64,000 nucleotides of DNA from an uncultured Verrucomicrobiota bacterium (GTDB taxonomy: Bacteria; Verrucomicrobiota; Verrucomicrobiia; Limisphaerales; UBA9464), in NCBI GenBank assembly GCA_903907995.1, contig CAIVQH010000060.1:310001-374000 (forward strand), written 5' to 3'. The notes under the pieces were generated by a model. That model was not told where the DNA came from, made no database searches, and saw only the letters and a program-made list of their open reading frames with translations. The position numbers and the translations under genes are program-made. This document shows, piece by piece, positions 8,435 through 18,125 of the stretch (position 1 is the first letter of the stretch; each line of letters starts with the position of its first letter).

Positions 8435-9826
8435 ATGCTCGTCCCTTCCGCCAAGCTGCTGCGCCTGACCGCCCTGGTCGTGCTGCCGCTTGCGACTGTG
8501 GCGGGCATTTTGCCGGCGGGTGCACCCCTGGCCGTCGGACTCATCGTCGCCTTCGGGCTACTCGTGACCTTCGATGCAATTCGCAGTACTGGCCTCCTGG
8601 ATGGCTTCAGCGTGACCCTGCCGGAGACCATCCGCCTTTCGAATGGAAGGGCCGGAGTTATCGCGGTGCAACTGGGCAACGAGACCGAACGGGGCACGCG
8701 GCTTCGGATGGGTCTGGGCCTGCCGGCGGAACTCACCACGCCCAACGAGACCGCCGAACTGCAACTTCCCGACGGGGCTTCGTTTGCCGCGATTGATTGG
8801 CCCATAACCCCGCAGTCCCGTGGCCGGCATCGCATCGGGGCCGCCTATCTGGAAGTGCTCTCACCGTTCGGCCTGTGGGAGGTCAGACGCCGGTTCGCGA
8901 CCCGTTGCGAGGCACGGGTCTATCCCGACCTGCTCGGCGAACGGCAGGCCGTGGCGACCGTGTTCCTGAATCGCGGCGCCAATGGCGCGCACGCGCAGCG
9001 GCAGCTTGGCCGTGGCCGCGAATTCGAGAAACTGCGCGAGTATCTGCCGGGCGATGCGGTGGATGACATTCATTGGAAAGCGACCGCGAAGCGGAGTCAT
9101 CCGGTCACCAAAGTGTTTCAGATCGAGCGCACCCAGGAGGTCTATGTGCTCGTCGATGCCTCGCGCCTTTCCGCACGGGAATCAGACGTAACCGCCCATG
9201 GGCCGGCCGCACCGCTGCCCTCCGTAGAAATCCCGGCGGGAACGGAAACCGCTTCCGCCGAGACCACCTTGGAGCGCTGTCTCAAGGCCGCGCTGCTGCT
9301 CGGTGCCGCGGCGGAACGTCAGGGCGACCTCTTCGGCGTGATTGCCTTTGATGACCAGGTGCGGCGTTTCGTTCGGGCGCGCAATGGCCGGGCCCACTTT
9401 GCGGCGTGCCGGGACGGGCTGCACGCGTTGCAGGCCCGGCCCGTCTCGCCGGATTTCGAGGAGCTATGCTCCTTTGTCCGCCTGCGCCTGCGCCGGCGCG
9501 CGCTGCTGATCGTGCTGACCTCGCTCGACGATCCGGTGCTCTCCGAGAATTTCGTGCGCGGCGTCAAACTCATCGCCCGGCAGCATCTGGTGCTGGTCGT
9601 CCAGCCGCGACCGCGAGGCGCACGGCCGCTGTTTGGCAACCCGGCCGTCGAAACCATCGACGACGTCTATGCCGAATTCAGCGGACACCTGCGCTGGCAG
9701 AACCTGCGCAACCTCGAACAGACGCTGCGCCGGGGCGGCGTCGGGTTCAAACTGGCGGACCATGGTCAGTTGGCCGCGGAGGCGATCCGTCAGTATCTCG
9801 ACGTGAAACGGAGGCAGATCCTGTGA
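8435..9826 (+). CDS. DUF58 domain protein
   Basis: 463 residues. Two N-terminal hydrophobic segments (about 8-45) are followed by a beta-rich region. The DUF58 signature lies at about 185-235: GRGREFEKLREY, then DDIHWKATAKR, then a VYVLVDAS strand. The segment after it has the strand/helix pattern of a VWA-like fold. DUF58 proteins are the standard genetic partner of MoxR ATPases. The stop overlaps the GTG start of the following SpoIIM-like gene (GTGA). Confidence 0.9.
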   Translation: MLVPSAKLLRLTALVVLPLATVAGILPAGAPLAVGLIVAFGLLVTFDAIRSTGLLDGFSVTLPETIRLSNGRAGVIAVQLGNETERGTRLRMGLGLPAELTTPNETAELQLPDGASFAAIDWPITPQSRGRHRIGAAYLEVLSPFGLWEVRRRFATRCEARVYPDLLGERQAVATVFLNRGANGAHAQRQLGRGREFEKLREYLPGDAVDDIHWKATAKRSHPVTKVFQIERTQEVYVLVDASRLSARESDVTAHGPAAPLPSVEIPAGTETASAETTLERCLKAALLLGAAAERQGDLFGVIAFDDQVRRFVRARNGRAHFAACRDGLHALQARPVSPDFEELCSFVRLRLRRRALLIVLTSLDDPVLSENFVRGVKLIARQHLVLVVQPRPRGARPLFGNPAVETIDDVYAEFSGHLRWQNLRNLEQTLRRGGVGFKLADHGQLAAEAIRQYLDVKRRQIL

Positions 9827-10839
9827 TTCTCGACCTGGAGAAATTCTTCGCCGCGGAGCGCCCGCTCTGGGCCGAGCTGGACGTCATGCTGTTGCGCCTG
9901 GAGGAACACCAGAACCAGCAGCCTTCGCTGGACGAGGTGAAGCGGCTTCATTACCTGCACGAGCGCGCCGCTGCCGGCCTGGACCGGCTCGCGACGTTCG
10001 CCAACGAGCCGGAAACCCGTTGCTACCTCGAATCACTGGTGGCCCGTGGTCACGCGGAAATCCACGAACAGCGCGGCCTGCCGCACCGGCTGAAACTGTT
10101 CGAATGGTTCTTCATGACCTTCCCGCAGACATTCCGCCGGCACGTCCGGTTCTTCTGGTTCGCGGTCGCCGTGACCGTCGCCGGCTGCGCCTTCGGCGGC
10201 CTGGCCCTGTTGTTCGACCCCGATTCCCGGCATACGACGATGGCCTTCGGTCACGACCAGCTCACGCCGAGCGAACGCGTGAAAAAGGAGGAACAAAGCC
10301 AAGGCGCAAGGATCGACGGCCGACAGGCAGGATTCTCCTCCTTCCTGATGACCCATAACACGCGCGTCAGCGTCTCCACCCTGGCGCTCGGCATGACCTG
10401 GGGAGTGGGCACGATCATCTCACTTTTTTACAACGGCGTGATTCTCGGGGCGATCAGCGTGGATTACATACAGGATGGCCAGGGCCAGTTTCTGGCGGGC
10501 TGGATTCTCCCGCACGGTTCCATCGAACTCCCGGCGATCCTCATCGCGGGCCAGGCAGGTCTGCTGCTGGGCACCACTTTGCTGGGCCGTGGTTCGCGCA
10601 TTCCGCTCCGCACACGCCTGCGGGCCGTGAGCCACGATCTGATGACCCTCATCTTCGGTGTTGCCCTGCTGCTCATCTGGGCTGGATTGGTGGAGGGCTT
10701 CTTCTCGCAATACCACGAACCGGTGCTCCCCTACGCGGTCAAGATCGTCTTTGGCCTGGTCGAGCTGGGCCTGCTCACCGCCTTCCTCGCCAAAGGCGGC
10801 AGCGGCCACATGGAAGCGCCCGGCAATCCAAAATCCTGA
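9823..10839 (+). CDS. SpoIIM-like (DUF95) membrane protein
   Basis: 338 residues from a GTG that overlaps the DUF58 stop (GTGA); this start gives a sensible hydrophilic N-terminus (ILDLEKFFAAERPLW). A helical soluble region (1-100) precedes five or so transmembrane segments. The THNTRVSVSTLALGM, then GVGTIISLFYNGVILGA, then LPHGSIELPAILIAGQAG blocks are typical of the stage II sporulation protein M family. In non-sporulating bacteria, homologues occur with RDD and MoxR/DUF58 genes, as here. Role unknown; not evidence of sporulation. Confidence 0.88.
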   Translation: MILDLEKFFAAERPLWAELDVMLLRLEEHQNQQPSLDEVKRLHYLHERAAAGLDRLATFANEPETRCYLESLVARGHAEIHEQRGLPHRLKLFEWFFMTFPQTFRRHVRFFWFAVAVTVAGCAFGGLALLFDPDSRHTTMAFGHDQLTPSERVKKEEQSQGARIDGRQAGFSSFLMTHNTRVSVSTLALGMTWGVGTIISLFYNGVILGAISVDYIQDGQGQFLAGWILPHGSIELPAILIAGQAGLLLGTTLLGRGSRIPLRTRLRAVSHDLMTLIFGVALLLIWAGLVEGFFSQYHEPVLPYAVKIVFGLVELGLLTAFLAKGGSGHMEAPGNPKS

Positions 10840-10848
10840 GTCAAATCC

Positions 10849-11625
10849 TTGGAACCTTCGTCTGTAAATAACCTGCGTCTGCGCACGCCCGAAGGCATCA
10901 CGTTCGCCCTGCCCCTGGCGGGCCCCATGACGCGGTTGCTCGCGTGGATGCTCGACGTGATCATCGTCGGTGCGGTTTCAACCCTGCTCTCGATTGCCGT
11001 GGCCCTGCTGGGCTGGATGGCAAGCGATCTGGCCGGTGCGTTGGCCACAATCGGCTTCTTCCTGCTGCAGCTCGGCTACCCGATCGCCACCGAATGGCTC
11101 TGGCGTGGCCAGACTCTTGGAAAGCGCGCCTTCCGCCTGCGGGTGGTGGATGCCCACGGGCTTAGGCTCCAGTTCAGCCAGATCGCAATCCGCAACCTGC
11201 TCCGGGCGGTGGACATCCTCCCTGGCGCCTATCTGGTCGGCGGGCTTGCCTGTCTCTTTAGCCGGCGCGCGCAACGGCTCGGTGATTTCGCGGCGAACAC
11301 GGTGGTCATCCGCGCGCCCCGGCTTGCCCAGCCCGATCTCGAACAGCTGCTCGCCGGCAAGTTCAACTCGCTGCGCGCACACTCGCATCTCTGCGCCCGG
11401 CTGCGCCAGCGCGTCGCGCCCGAGGAGGCCGCCCTCGCGCTCTCCGCGCTGCTGCGACGCGATGAGCTAGATCCGCTCGCCCGGGTGGAACTTTTCCGCG
11501 AACTCGCCACCGCCCTCCGGGCGAAAGTGGAATTCCCGCCCGAATCGCTGGATGGCCTGGCGGACGAGCAATACCTGCGCAATGTGGTGGACGTGCTCTA
11601 CCGGCCCAAGACAGCCGGCCTTTGA
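10849..11625 (+). CDS. RDD family membrane protein
   Basis: 258 residues from a TTG start; no ATG or GTG fits before the domain. RDD-family features: R-L-L-A-W-M-L-D in the first helix, a GQTLGKRAFRLRVVDAHG loop, and AIRNLLRAVDILP before the third helix, closing with RRAQRLGDFAANTVV. The hydrophilic C-terminal 90 residues are helical. It is the last gene of the operon that begins at 1943; a convergent gene follows 26 nt downstream. RDD proteins have been linked to ion transport in some bacteria, but the role here is unknown. Confidence 0.88.
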   Translation: MEPSSVNNLRLRTPEGITFALPLAGPMTRLLAWMLDVIIVGAVSTLLSIAVALLGWMASDLAGALATIGFFLLQLGYPIATEWLWRGQTLGKRAFRLRVVDAHGLRLQFSQIAIRNLLRAVDILPGAYLVGGLACLFSRRAQRLGDFAANTVVIRAPRLAQPDLEQLLAGKFNSLRAHSHLCARLRQRVAPEEAALALSALLRRDELDPLARVELFRELATALRAKVEFPPESLDGLADEQYLRNVVDVLYRPKTAGL

Positions 11626-11650
11626 AACCGATGGGCGGCCCGGCCTGGAG

Positions 11651-12133
11651 CTACTCTCGCAAACGGCTGTCGAGGATCAGTGTGACCGGCCCGTCGTTGA
11701 CCAGTTCCACCCGCATGTCCGCTCCAAAGATTCCCGTGGCTACGGGACGTCCCAGAGCTGTCTCCACGCGTTGCACAAAGGCCTCGTAGCAGGGCTGTGC
11801 CTGTTCCGGTTTTGCCGCGCGATGCCACGACGGCCGCGTGCCCTTCTTCGTGCTGGCCAGCAGGGTGAATTGGCTCACGAGCAGCACCTCACCGGAAACC
11901 TCAAGGATCGAGCGGTTCATCACGCCCGCCTCGTCGTCGAAGAGCCGGAGGTTCACGAGCTTCTGCGCCAGCCGGTCGAGCTCATCGGGCTGATCTCCCT
12001 CTTCCGAGCCCACCAGCACCAGGTAGCCCACGCCGATTGCCCCGACGGTTTGCGCATCCACCGTGACCGAGGCCCGCAGCACCCGCTGGATGACTAAGCG
12101 CACGCGCGGATGGGCAGCCTTACTTTTCGGCAA
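11651..12133 (-). CDS. dtd: D-aminoacyl-tRNA deacylase
   Basis: 160 residues, slightly longer than the usual ~145-150 because of about ten extra N-terminal residues. It hydrolyses D-aminoacyl-tRNAs and mischarged Gly-tRNA(Ala) in the cytoplasm. Visible family motifs are [10 protein letters not shown] near the start, [15 protein letters not shown], the SQFTLLA catalytic motif, KGTRPSW, and the cross-subunit NDGPVT loop near the end. Its start lies inside the 3' end of the upstream SRPBCC gene (14-nt overlap), so the two are probably co-transcribed. Confidence 0.95.
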   Translation of the reverse strand: MPKSKAAHPRVRLVIQRVLRASVTVDAQTVGAIGVGYLVLVGSEEGDQPDELDRLAQKLVNLRLFDDEAGVMNRSILEVSGEVLLVSQFTLLASTKKGTRPSWHRAAKPEQAQPCYEAFVQRVETALGRPVATGIFGADMRVELVNDGPVTLILDSRLRE

Positions 12134-12650
12134 GCGTCTTCAACCCGGCCAGCCCCTTTTCAAAGTCGGGGCCGATGATCTTGTCCATGAACAAACCCAC
12201 CCAGCGGTAGGCCGGGTTGTCACCCAGGCCGCCCGCATCGCTCCAGGTGACCTTGGTGCCGGCCCCGGCCGGTTCAAATTGGAACTCCCCGACCGAGTTG
12301 TATTTCCCGTGATCAAACGACAGGTCGTAGCTCAGGAACTTGGGCGTGGTGATCTTGGTGAGCTTCATCTCACCCTGGCCGACCTTGCTGCCCTCCCATG
12401 ACATGCCCGCGACAATTCCGTTGGTAGGCCCTTCAAACGTGCGCTTCATCCCCGGGTCCATCTTGAGATTCCACGTCGTCCAGTTCTCCCACGTCTTCAG
12501 GTCGGCCACGATGCCGAACACCTTGATCGGCGGCGCGTTGATGACCACCGAACGTTCCAGTCGGTAGGTTCCGGGCAGCAGGCAACCCACAAGCAGGAAA
12601 AGCGCGACCAAGATCAGGAGGCCGAAGAAGAGTTTTCTCAGGAGTTTCAT
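12120..12650 (-). CDS. SRPBCC-fold (polyketide cyclase-type) protein with N-terminal membrane anchor
   Basis: 176 residues. A hydrophobic segment (about 8-27, ending GCLLPG) could be a membrane anchor or a lipoprotein-like signal. The rest matches polyketide_cyc2/SRPBCC proteins: R-S-V-V-I-N-A-P-P at the first strand, a W-x-x-W pair (ENWTTWN), G-x-x-S-W-E-G, and the T-K-V-T-W-S-D strand. These bind hydrophobic ligands; no substrate can be given. The gene overlaps dtd and diverges from the aldolase gene at 12760. Confidence 0.8.
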   Translation of the reverse strand: MKLLRKLFFGLLILVALFLLVGCLLPGTYRLERSVVINAPPIKVFGIVADLKTWENWTTWNLKMDPGMKRTFEGPTNGIVAGMSWEGSKVGQGEMKLTKITTPKFLSYDLSFDHGKYNSVGEFQFEPAGAGTKVTWSDAGGLGDNPAYRWVGLFMDKIIGPDFEKGLAGLKTLAEK

Positions 12651-12759
12651 GGTCGTCAGAATCTGTTCTTCCGTGAGCCAAACATGAATTCGTCACCCAC
12701 CCCAGCCGAAAATCTGGTTGTCGCTCACCGCAACGCATCCCACCCTTCCCGCTCACGTT

Positions 12760-14958
<2,199 letters not shown>

Positions 14959-14985
14959 GCCTGCCTTTCAATCGGCAGCCCTGAT

Positions 14986-15021
14986 GCCGTCGGATTTCAA
15001 CATCCGGCGGCGTTTTGCTTT
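14986..15021 (+). terminator. Rho-independent terminator after the aldolase/dehydrogenase gene
   Basis: A 10-bp stem (14986-14995 with 15002-15011, one G-U pair) closes a 6-nt loop and is followed by GTTTTGCTTT. It lies 27 nt after the stop at 14958 and before the convergent gene ending at 15037. Confidence 0.7.
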
Positions 15022-15036
15022 CCGCCTGCGCGGAGG

Positions 15037-15714
15037 CTAGACGAACTGGAGAATCTCGATGCTCCGTAATTTGAGGCCGAGGCGTTGCGCGACCTGCCGG
15101 GCCAACGCTTCGGCGTAGACTTCCCAAGCTATCTTGCGTTCCGTGGCATGCCACAAGCGCACCGCCTGCCAGCCGTTCGACCGGGGTTGCAAGAGCAAGA
15201 GTTGCGTTGTCCGGTACGCGTCCTCGGTCCGGATCTTTGACTCGGCGACAAACACGAGTTCCTGAGTCTGCGGGGAGATTTGAACTGGCTCGCCGAGTCC
15301 CGCTATTTTTAAGGCTTGGTCGGCGGTCCGGTAGCGCAGCCACGGCCCCTGATCCGCAGCGACTTGGTTGATGCGTTGCATCATACCCACAATCAGAACG
15401 CTGGGAATCAGTGACAGAACACCAAGCCCAATGCCCTGCTTCCAACCGCGTTGCTGGCCAAAGAACAGGACGACCAGAAGGACGACGCCAGCCATCCATA
15501 CAGCGGCGAAACCGGCAGGAACCGGTTCAACGGCAATTTCGAACCCGTCCGCCGTATCCAGTAAACTGATGGTCCTTGAAGCGCAACCGGTGTCGCCAAT
15601 CAGCCGTCCCAATTCCGGATCCGCCGGATAATGGTCGAACTGGGCAACAGCTTGACTTGCTTTCATGACACTAAAAAAGAATGCCAAATCGAGAGTGAAG
15701 CGGCTGGCAGTCAC
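15037..15714 (-). CDS. Uncharacterised two-TM membrane protein
   Basis: Up to 225 residues if translation starts at the GTG (15714) that overlaps the rsgA stop (GTGA); an ATG at 15666 would give 209 residues and is also plausible. Two adjacent transmembrane helices (about 69-86 and 93-112) split a short N-terminal domain from a C-terminal domain rich in beta strands, with Q-x-E-L-V-F-V-A and Q-L-L-L-L-Q-P. No family recognised. Position directly after rsgA suggests co-transcription only. Confidence 0.6.
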   Translation of the reverse strand: MTASRFTLDLAFFFSVMKASQAVAQFDHYPADPELGRLIGDTGCASRTISLLDTADGFEIAVEPVPAGFAAVWMAGVVLLVVLFFGQQRGWKQGIGLGVLSLIPSVLIVGMMQRINQVAADQGPWLRYRTADQALKIAGLGEPVQISPQTQELVFVAESKIRTEDAYRTTQLLLLQPRSNGWQAVRLWHATERKIAWEVYAEALARQVAQRLGLKLRSIEILQFV

Positions 15715-16772
15715 TCACTCTTCAGCCACGCTTTCGTTCCCATCTTCTCGCGGTGGCGGTTGACGCTGTAAACGTGCTGTTTCCGCTTTTCGGCCATGGA
15801 GGCGAGCTCGGATTGCAGTTTCAGGAAATTGGCGTGCCGGTCGCCGGCCAGTTTGCCGCCTTCGACCGCCGCCTTGACCGCGCAGCCGGGTTCGTTGTGG
15901 TGCGTGCAGTCGCGGAAGCGGCATCCGGCGGCGATTTGGGTTATGTCGGGAAAGGCCTCGTCCAGTCCCCCGTCGGCCAGCCACATGTGGAACTCCCGCA
16001 TTCCCGGCGTGTCAACCACGAGGCCGCCCTGCGGCAGCGGGATGATCTCCCGCCAGGTGGTCGAGTGACGGCCTTTCGAATCGCTGCCGCGCACCTCGAT
16101 GGTCGGCTGGGTCGCCTCCCCGATGAGACGGTTGATCAGGCTCGACTTGCCCACCCCGGAGGTGCCGATGAAGCCCACCGTCGCTCCGGGCGGGATGAAT
16201 TCCCGCAATTTGCCGATCCCCTTCCGAGTGCGGGCACTGACGACCACGATGGGTGAATCGCCGACGATTTTCTGGGCCTCAGCCACTTTGGCGTCCACGT
16301 CGTCGCAGAGGTCGGCCTTGTTCAGCACGACGGCGGGTTGGGCACCGCCCTCGTGGACCATCACCAGGAACCGCTCCAACCGGCGGAAGTTCAGCGTGGC
16401 ATCCAGCGCCTGGACGATGAACGCGGTGTCGAGATTCGTCGCCAGCACCTGCTCACGGATCTCCCGGCCGGTGACCTTGCGCGTCAGCGTGGTCCGACGG
16501 GGCAGAACCGCCTGGATGATGGCCTTGGCCTCGCCCGGCTGGCGCTCAATGGCGACCCAGTCGCCGACCTTGGGCAGGGCGCTGTCGCTACCGCGGCGGT
16601 GGTGGACCTTGCCGGAAATGACCGCCAGGACATCCCCCTGCTCACCGACGACCGTATAGTGCAGCTTGTCCTCACCCACGACGCGGGCGGGGAGAAGCCC
16701 GCGTTGGCCATGTTCGGCAAACGCGTCGGCGAAAAACGGGCACCATCCCAGGGCGGCAAGTTCCATGCGCAA
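15711..16772 (-). CDS. rsgA: Ribosome small-subunit-dependent GTPase A
   Basis: 353 residues, the normal length. RsgA is a circularly permuted GTPase that checks 30S subunit maturation. An N-terminal OB-fold is followed by G4 NKAD (151-154), G1 GTSGVGKS (203-210) and G3 DTPG (254-257), in the permuted order that defines the family. The C-terminal zinc motif is C284-x4-C289-x-H-H-x4-C297. The basic tail (RHREKMGTKAW) is typical of rRNA contact. It is followed by the unknown membrane protein with a GTGA overlap. Confidence 0.95.
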   Translation of the reverse strand: MRMELAALGWCPFFADAFAEHGQRGLLPARVVGEDKLHYTVVGEQGDVLAVISGKVHHRRGSDSALPKVGDWVAIERQPGEAKAIIQAVLPRRTTLTRKVTGREIREQVLATNLDTAFIVQALDATLNFRRLERFLVMVHEGGAQPAVVLNKADLCDDVDAKVAEAQKIVGDSPIVVVSARTRKGIGKLREFIPPGATVGFIGTSGVGKSSLINRLIGEATQPTIEVRGSDSKGRHSTTWREIIPLPQGGLVVDTPGMREFHMWLADGGLDEAFPDITQIAAGCRFRDCTHHNEPGCAVKAAVEGGKLAGDRHANFLKLQSELASMAEKRKQHVYSVNRHREKMGTKAWLKSE

Positions 16773-16874
16773 TCAGGCAGCGATGGCCGGCAGTTCAACC
16801 GCACCGGCTCGCGTCGTCGAGGCAGGAGATTGGGCGGTCATCGGCTTTGCCGGCAAAAAACGCATCATGCGCAA

Positions 16875-16924
16875 AGAAAAAGCGGGCTTGGGGGATGACA
16901 CACGGTTTCATCGCCCAAGCCCGC
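16875..16924 (-). terminator. Strong rho-independent terminator (minus strand)
   Basis: A 17-bp stem with one mismatch pairs 16882-16898 with 16908-16924 around a 9-nt loop. On the minus strand the stem is followed at once by TTTTTCTTT (16881-16873). The orientation means it ends a transcript coming from above 16924, not rsgA itself, and the only candidate there is the small ORF at 16939-17046 or a non-coding RNA. Confidence 0.8.
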
Positions 16925-16938
16925 CGGCCCACCGCCAC

Positions 16939-17046
16939 TCAGCGGTAGAAAATCAAAAAGGGGTGCGCGGCGAACGTTGCCCGCAGCGAACTGTAGAGGT
17001 CAAGAAAGCAGTTGGCGCGGTAATGTCCAGCCATAGTTGTTCGCAT
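16939..17046 (-). CDS. Possible 35-residue small protein
   Basis: ATG at 17046, TGA at 16939-16941. The peptide is basic and aromatic (it contains FLDLYSSLRATF and ends HPFLIFYR). It was found by hand. The stop lies only 15 nt before the strong minus-strand terminator, so a short transcript covering this frame is likely; whether it is translated is not shown. It could equally be a non-coding RNA or a leader of rsgA, from which the terminator would separate it. Confidence 0.3.
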   Translation of the reverse strand: MRTTMAGHYRANCFLDLYSSLRATFAAHPFLIFYR

Positions 17047-17138
17047 TTGTTCTCGTAACCAGTCCGGAAAGGCACGTCGTGTATTTCCATTGATTGCGTG
17101 ACAGCGTTGCCGCGTCCGAAACCGGACAAATTTTTACT

Positions 17139-18053
17139 GTGCATACTCTGTGCCATTCGCAACGACGACTCCGCCTTTTCTCGCTTTTTACGCTGACGTT
17201 GGCGGGCATGACCACCGCCTTTGGAGCTACGGATGTCAAAGCGGCTGAACAGTTTAGCTGGCCGGCCTTCTTTGGGCCGTTCCACATGATTGTGCTGCAC
17301 TTTCCCATTGGCTTCCTGACCCTGACGGTGATGCTGGAGTTGCGTGCCATGCTCAAACCCGAGCGCAATTCGCGCCGTGCGGTCGCATTTGCCCTGCCGA
17401 TCACCACCGCCACCGCGCTGGTGACGGTCGCCTTGGGCTGGATGCGGGCGGGGGCCGGGGAATTTGACGAACACCTGCTGGCCTGGCACCGGATTGCGGG
17501 AATCGGGGTGCTGTTCTTCTGTCTTTTTGCGTGGCTCATGCACCGCGCCTTCGTTCAGGCGCCGGGCTCTTTCGCGTTTCGTTTTGGCTATCGTGGCCTG
17601 CTTCTGGCCGCTTTTATCTGCCTGAGCCTGGCCGGTCACTTTGGCGGCAGCCTCACGCATGGCTCCGGATTCCTCACGCTCAATGCCCCGCCAGCCATGA
17701 AGCGCCTGCTGGCCGGCCCGCCGGCTGAAAGCACCACCGCCAAGCCGGCGGGTGGCAGCCTTTACACGAAGTTCGTACAGCCAGCATTTGCCAAAAAATG
17801 CTACTCCTGCCATGGGTCGGATAAGCAGAAGGGCAAGTTCCGCCTCGACCTGCGCGAGGCGATGCTCAAGGGCGGCGACAGCGGTGAACCAGTGGTTACT
17901 CCGGGTGATTTGGAGAAAAGCCGCCTGCTCTACCACGTCCTGCTGCCGCGCGATCACGACGACGCGATGCCGCCCAAGGGCAAGGAGCCCCTTTCGCCGG
18001 AAGAGATCGTGGCCGTGGGCCAGTGGATTCTGTCCGGCGCCAAGTTCGAGTAG
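17139..18053 (+). CDS. DUF2231-like membrane protein fused to a C-terminal c-type cytochrome domain
   Basis: 304 residues from GTG 17139, which gives a signal-peptide-like start (RRLRLFSLFTLTLAG). About four transmembrane segments follow (the first in HMIVLHFPIGFLTLTVML), resembling DUF2231. After a linker, the last 100 residues are a planctomycete-type cytochrome c domain with a single CYSCH heme site, a K-G-K-F-R-L-D-L strand and an MPPKGKEPLS motif. It is probably a membrane-bound, periplasm-facing electron-transfer protein. ppk1 starts 72 nt downstream. Confidence 0.85.
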   Translation: MHTLCHSQRRLRLFSLFTLTLAGMTTAFGATDVKAAEQFSWPAFFGPFHMIVLHFPIGFLTLTVMLELRAMLKPERNSRRAVAFALPITTATALVTVALGWMRAGAGEFDEHLLAWHRIAGIGVLFFCLFAWLMHRAFVQAPGSFAFRFGYRGLLLAAFICLSLAGHFGGSLTHGSGFLTLNAPPAMKRLLAGPPAESTTAKPAGGSLYTKFVQPAFAKKCYSCHGSDKQKGKFRLDLREAMLKGGDSGEPVVTPGDLEKSRLLYHVLLPRDHDDAMPPKGKEPLSPEEIVAVGQWILSGAKFE

Positions 18054-18125
18054 GCTTTGCCGGCTCCGTCACGGATTTGTTGCTCGCCTCGCGCACGGGC
18101 GGCACAACAGCCTCACGCAATTCGT

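Larger units (their letters stand above)
16773..17138. other. Intergenic region with one terminator and a possible 35-codon ORF
   Basis: 366 nt between rsgA (minus) and the membrane cytochrome gene (plus). It holds a strong minus-strand terminator hairpin (16875-16924) and, just upstream of it on the minus strand, a small open frame (16939-17046). A short hairpin (GTCCG AAAC CGGAC) followed by an A/T-rich run lies near 17114-17136. No other gene seen. Confidence 0.6.

Noticed and set aside
9823-10839. Sporulation gene implying spore formation
   Set aside because: SpoIIM-like proteins occur widely with RDD, MoxR and DUF58 genes in non-sporulating bacteria; no other sporulation gene is seen.
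17114-17136. Plus-strand terminator (GTCCG AAAC CGGAC then T-run)
   Set aside because: The stem is only 5 bp and no plus-strand gene ends upstream of it.
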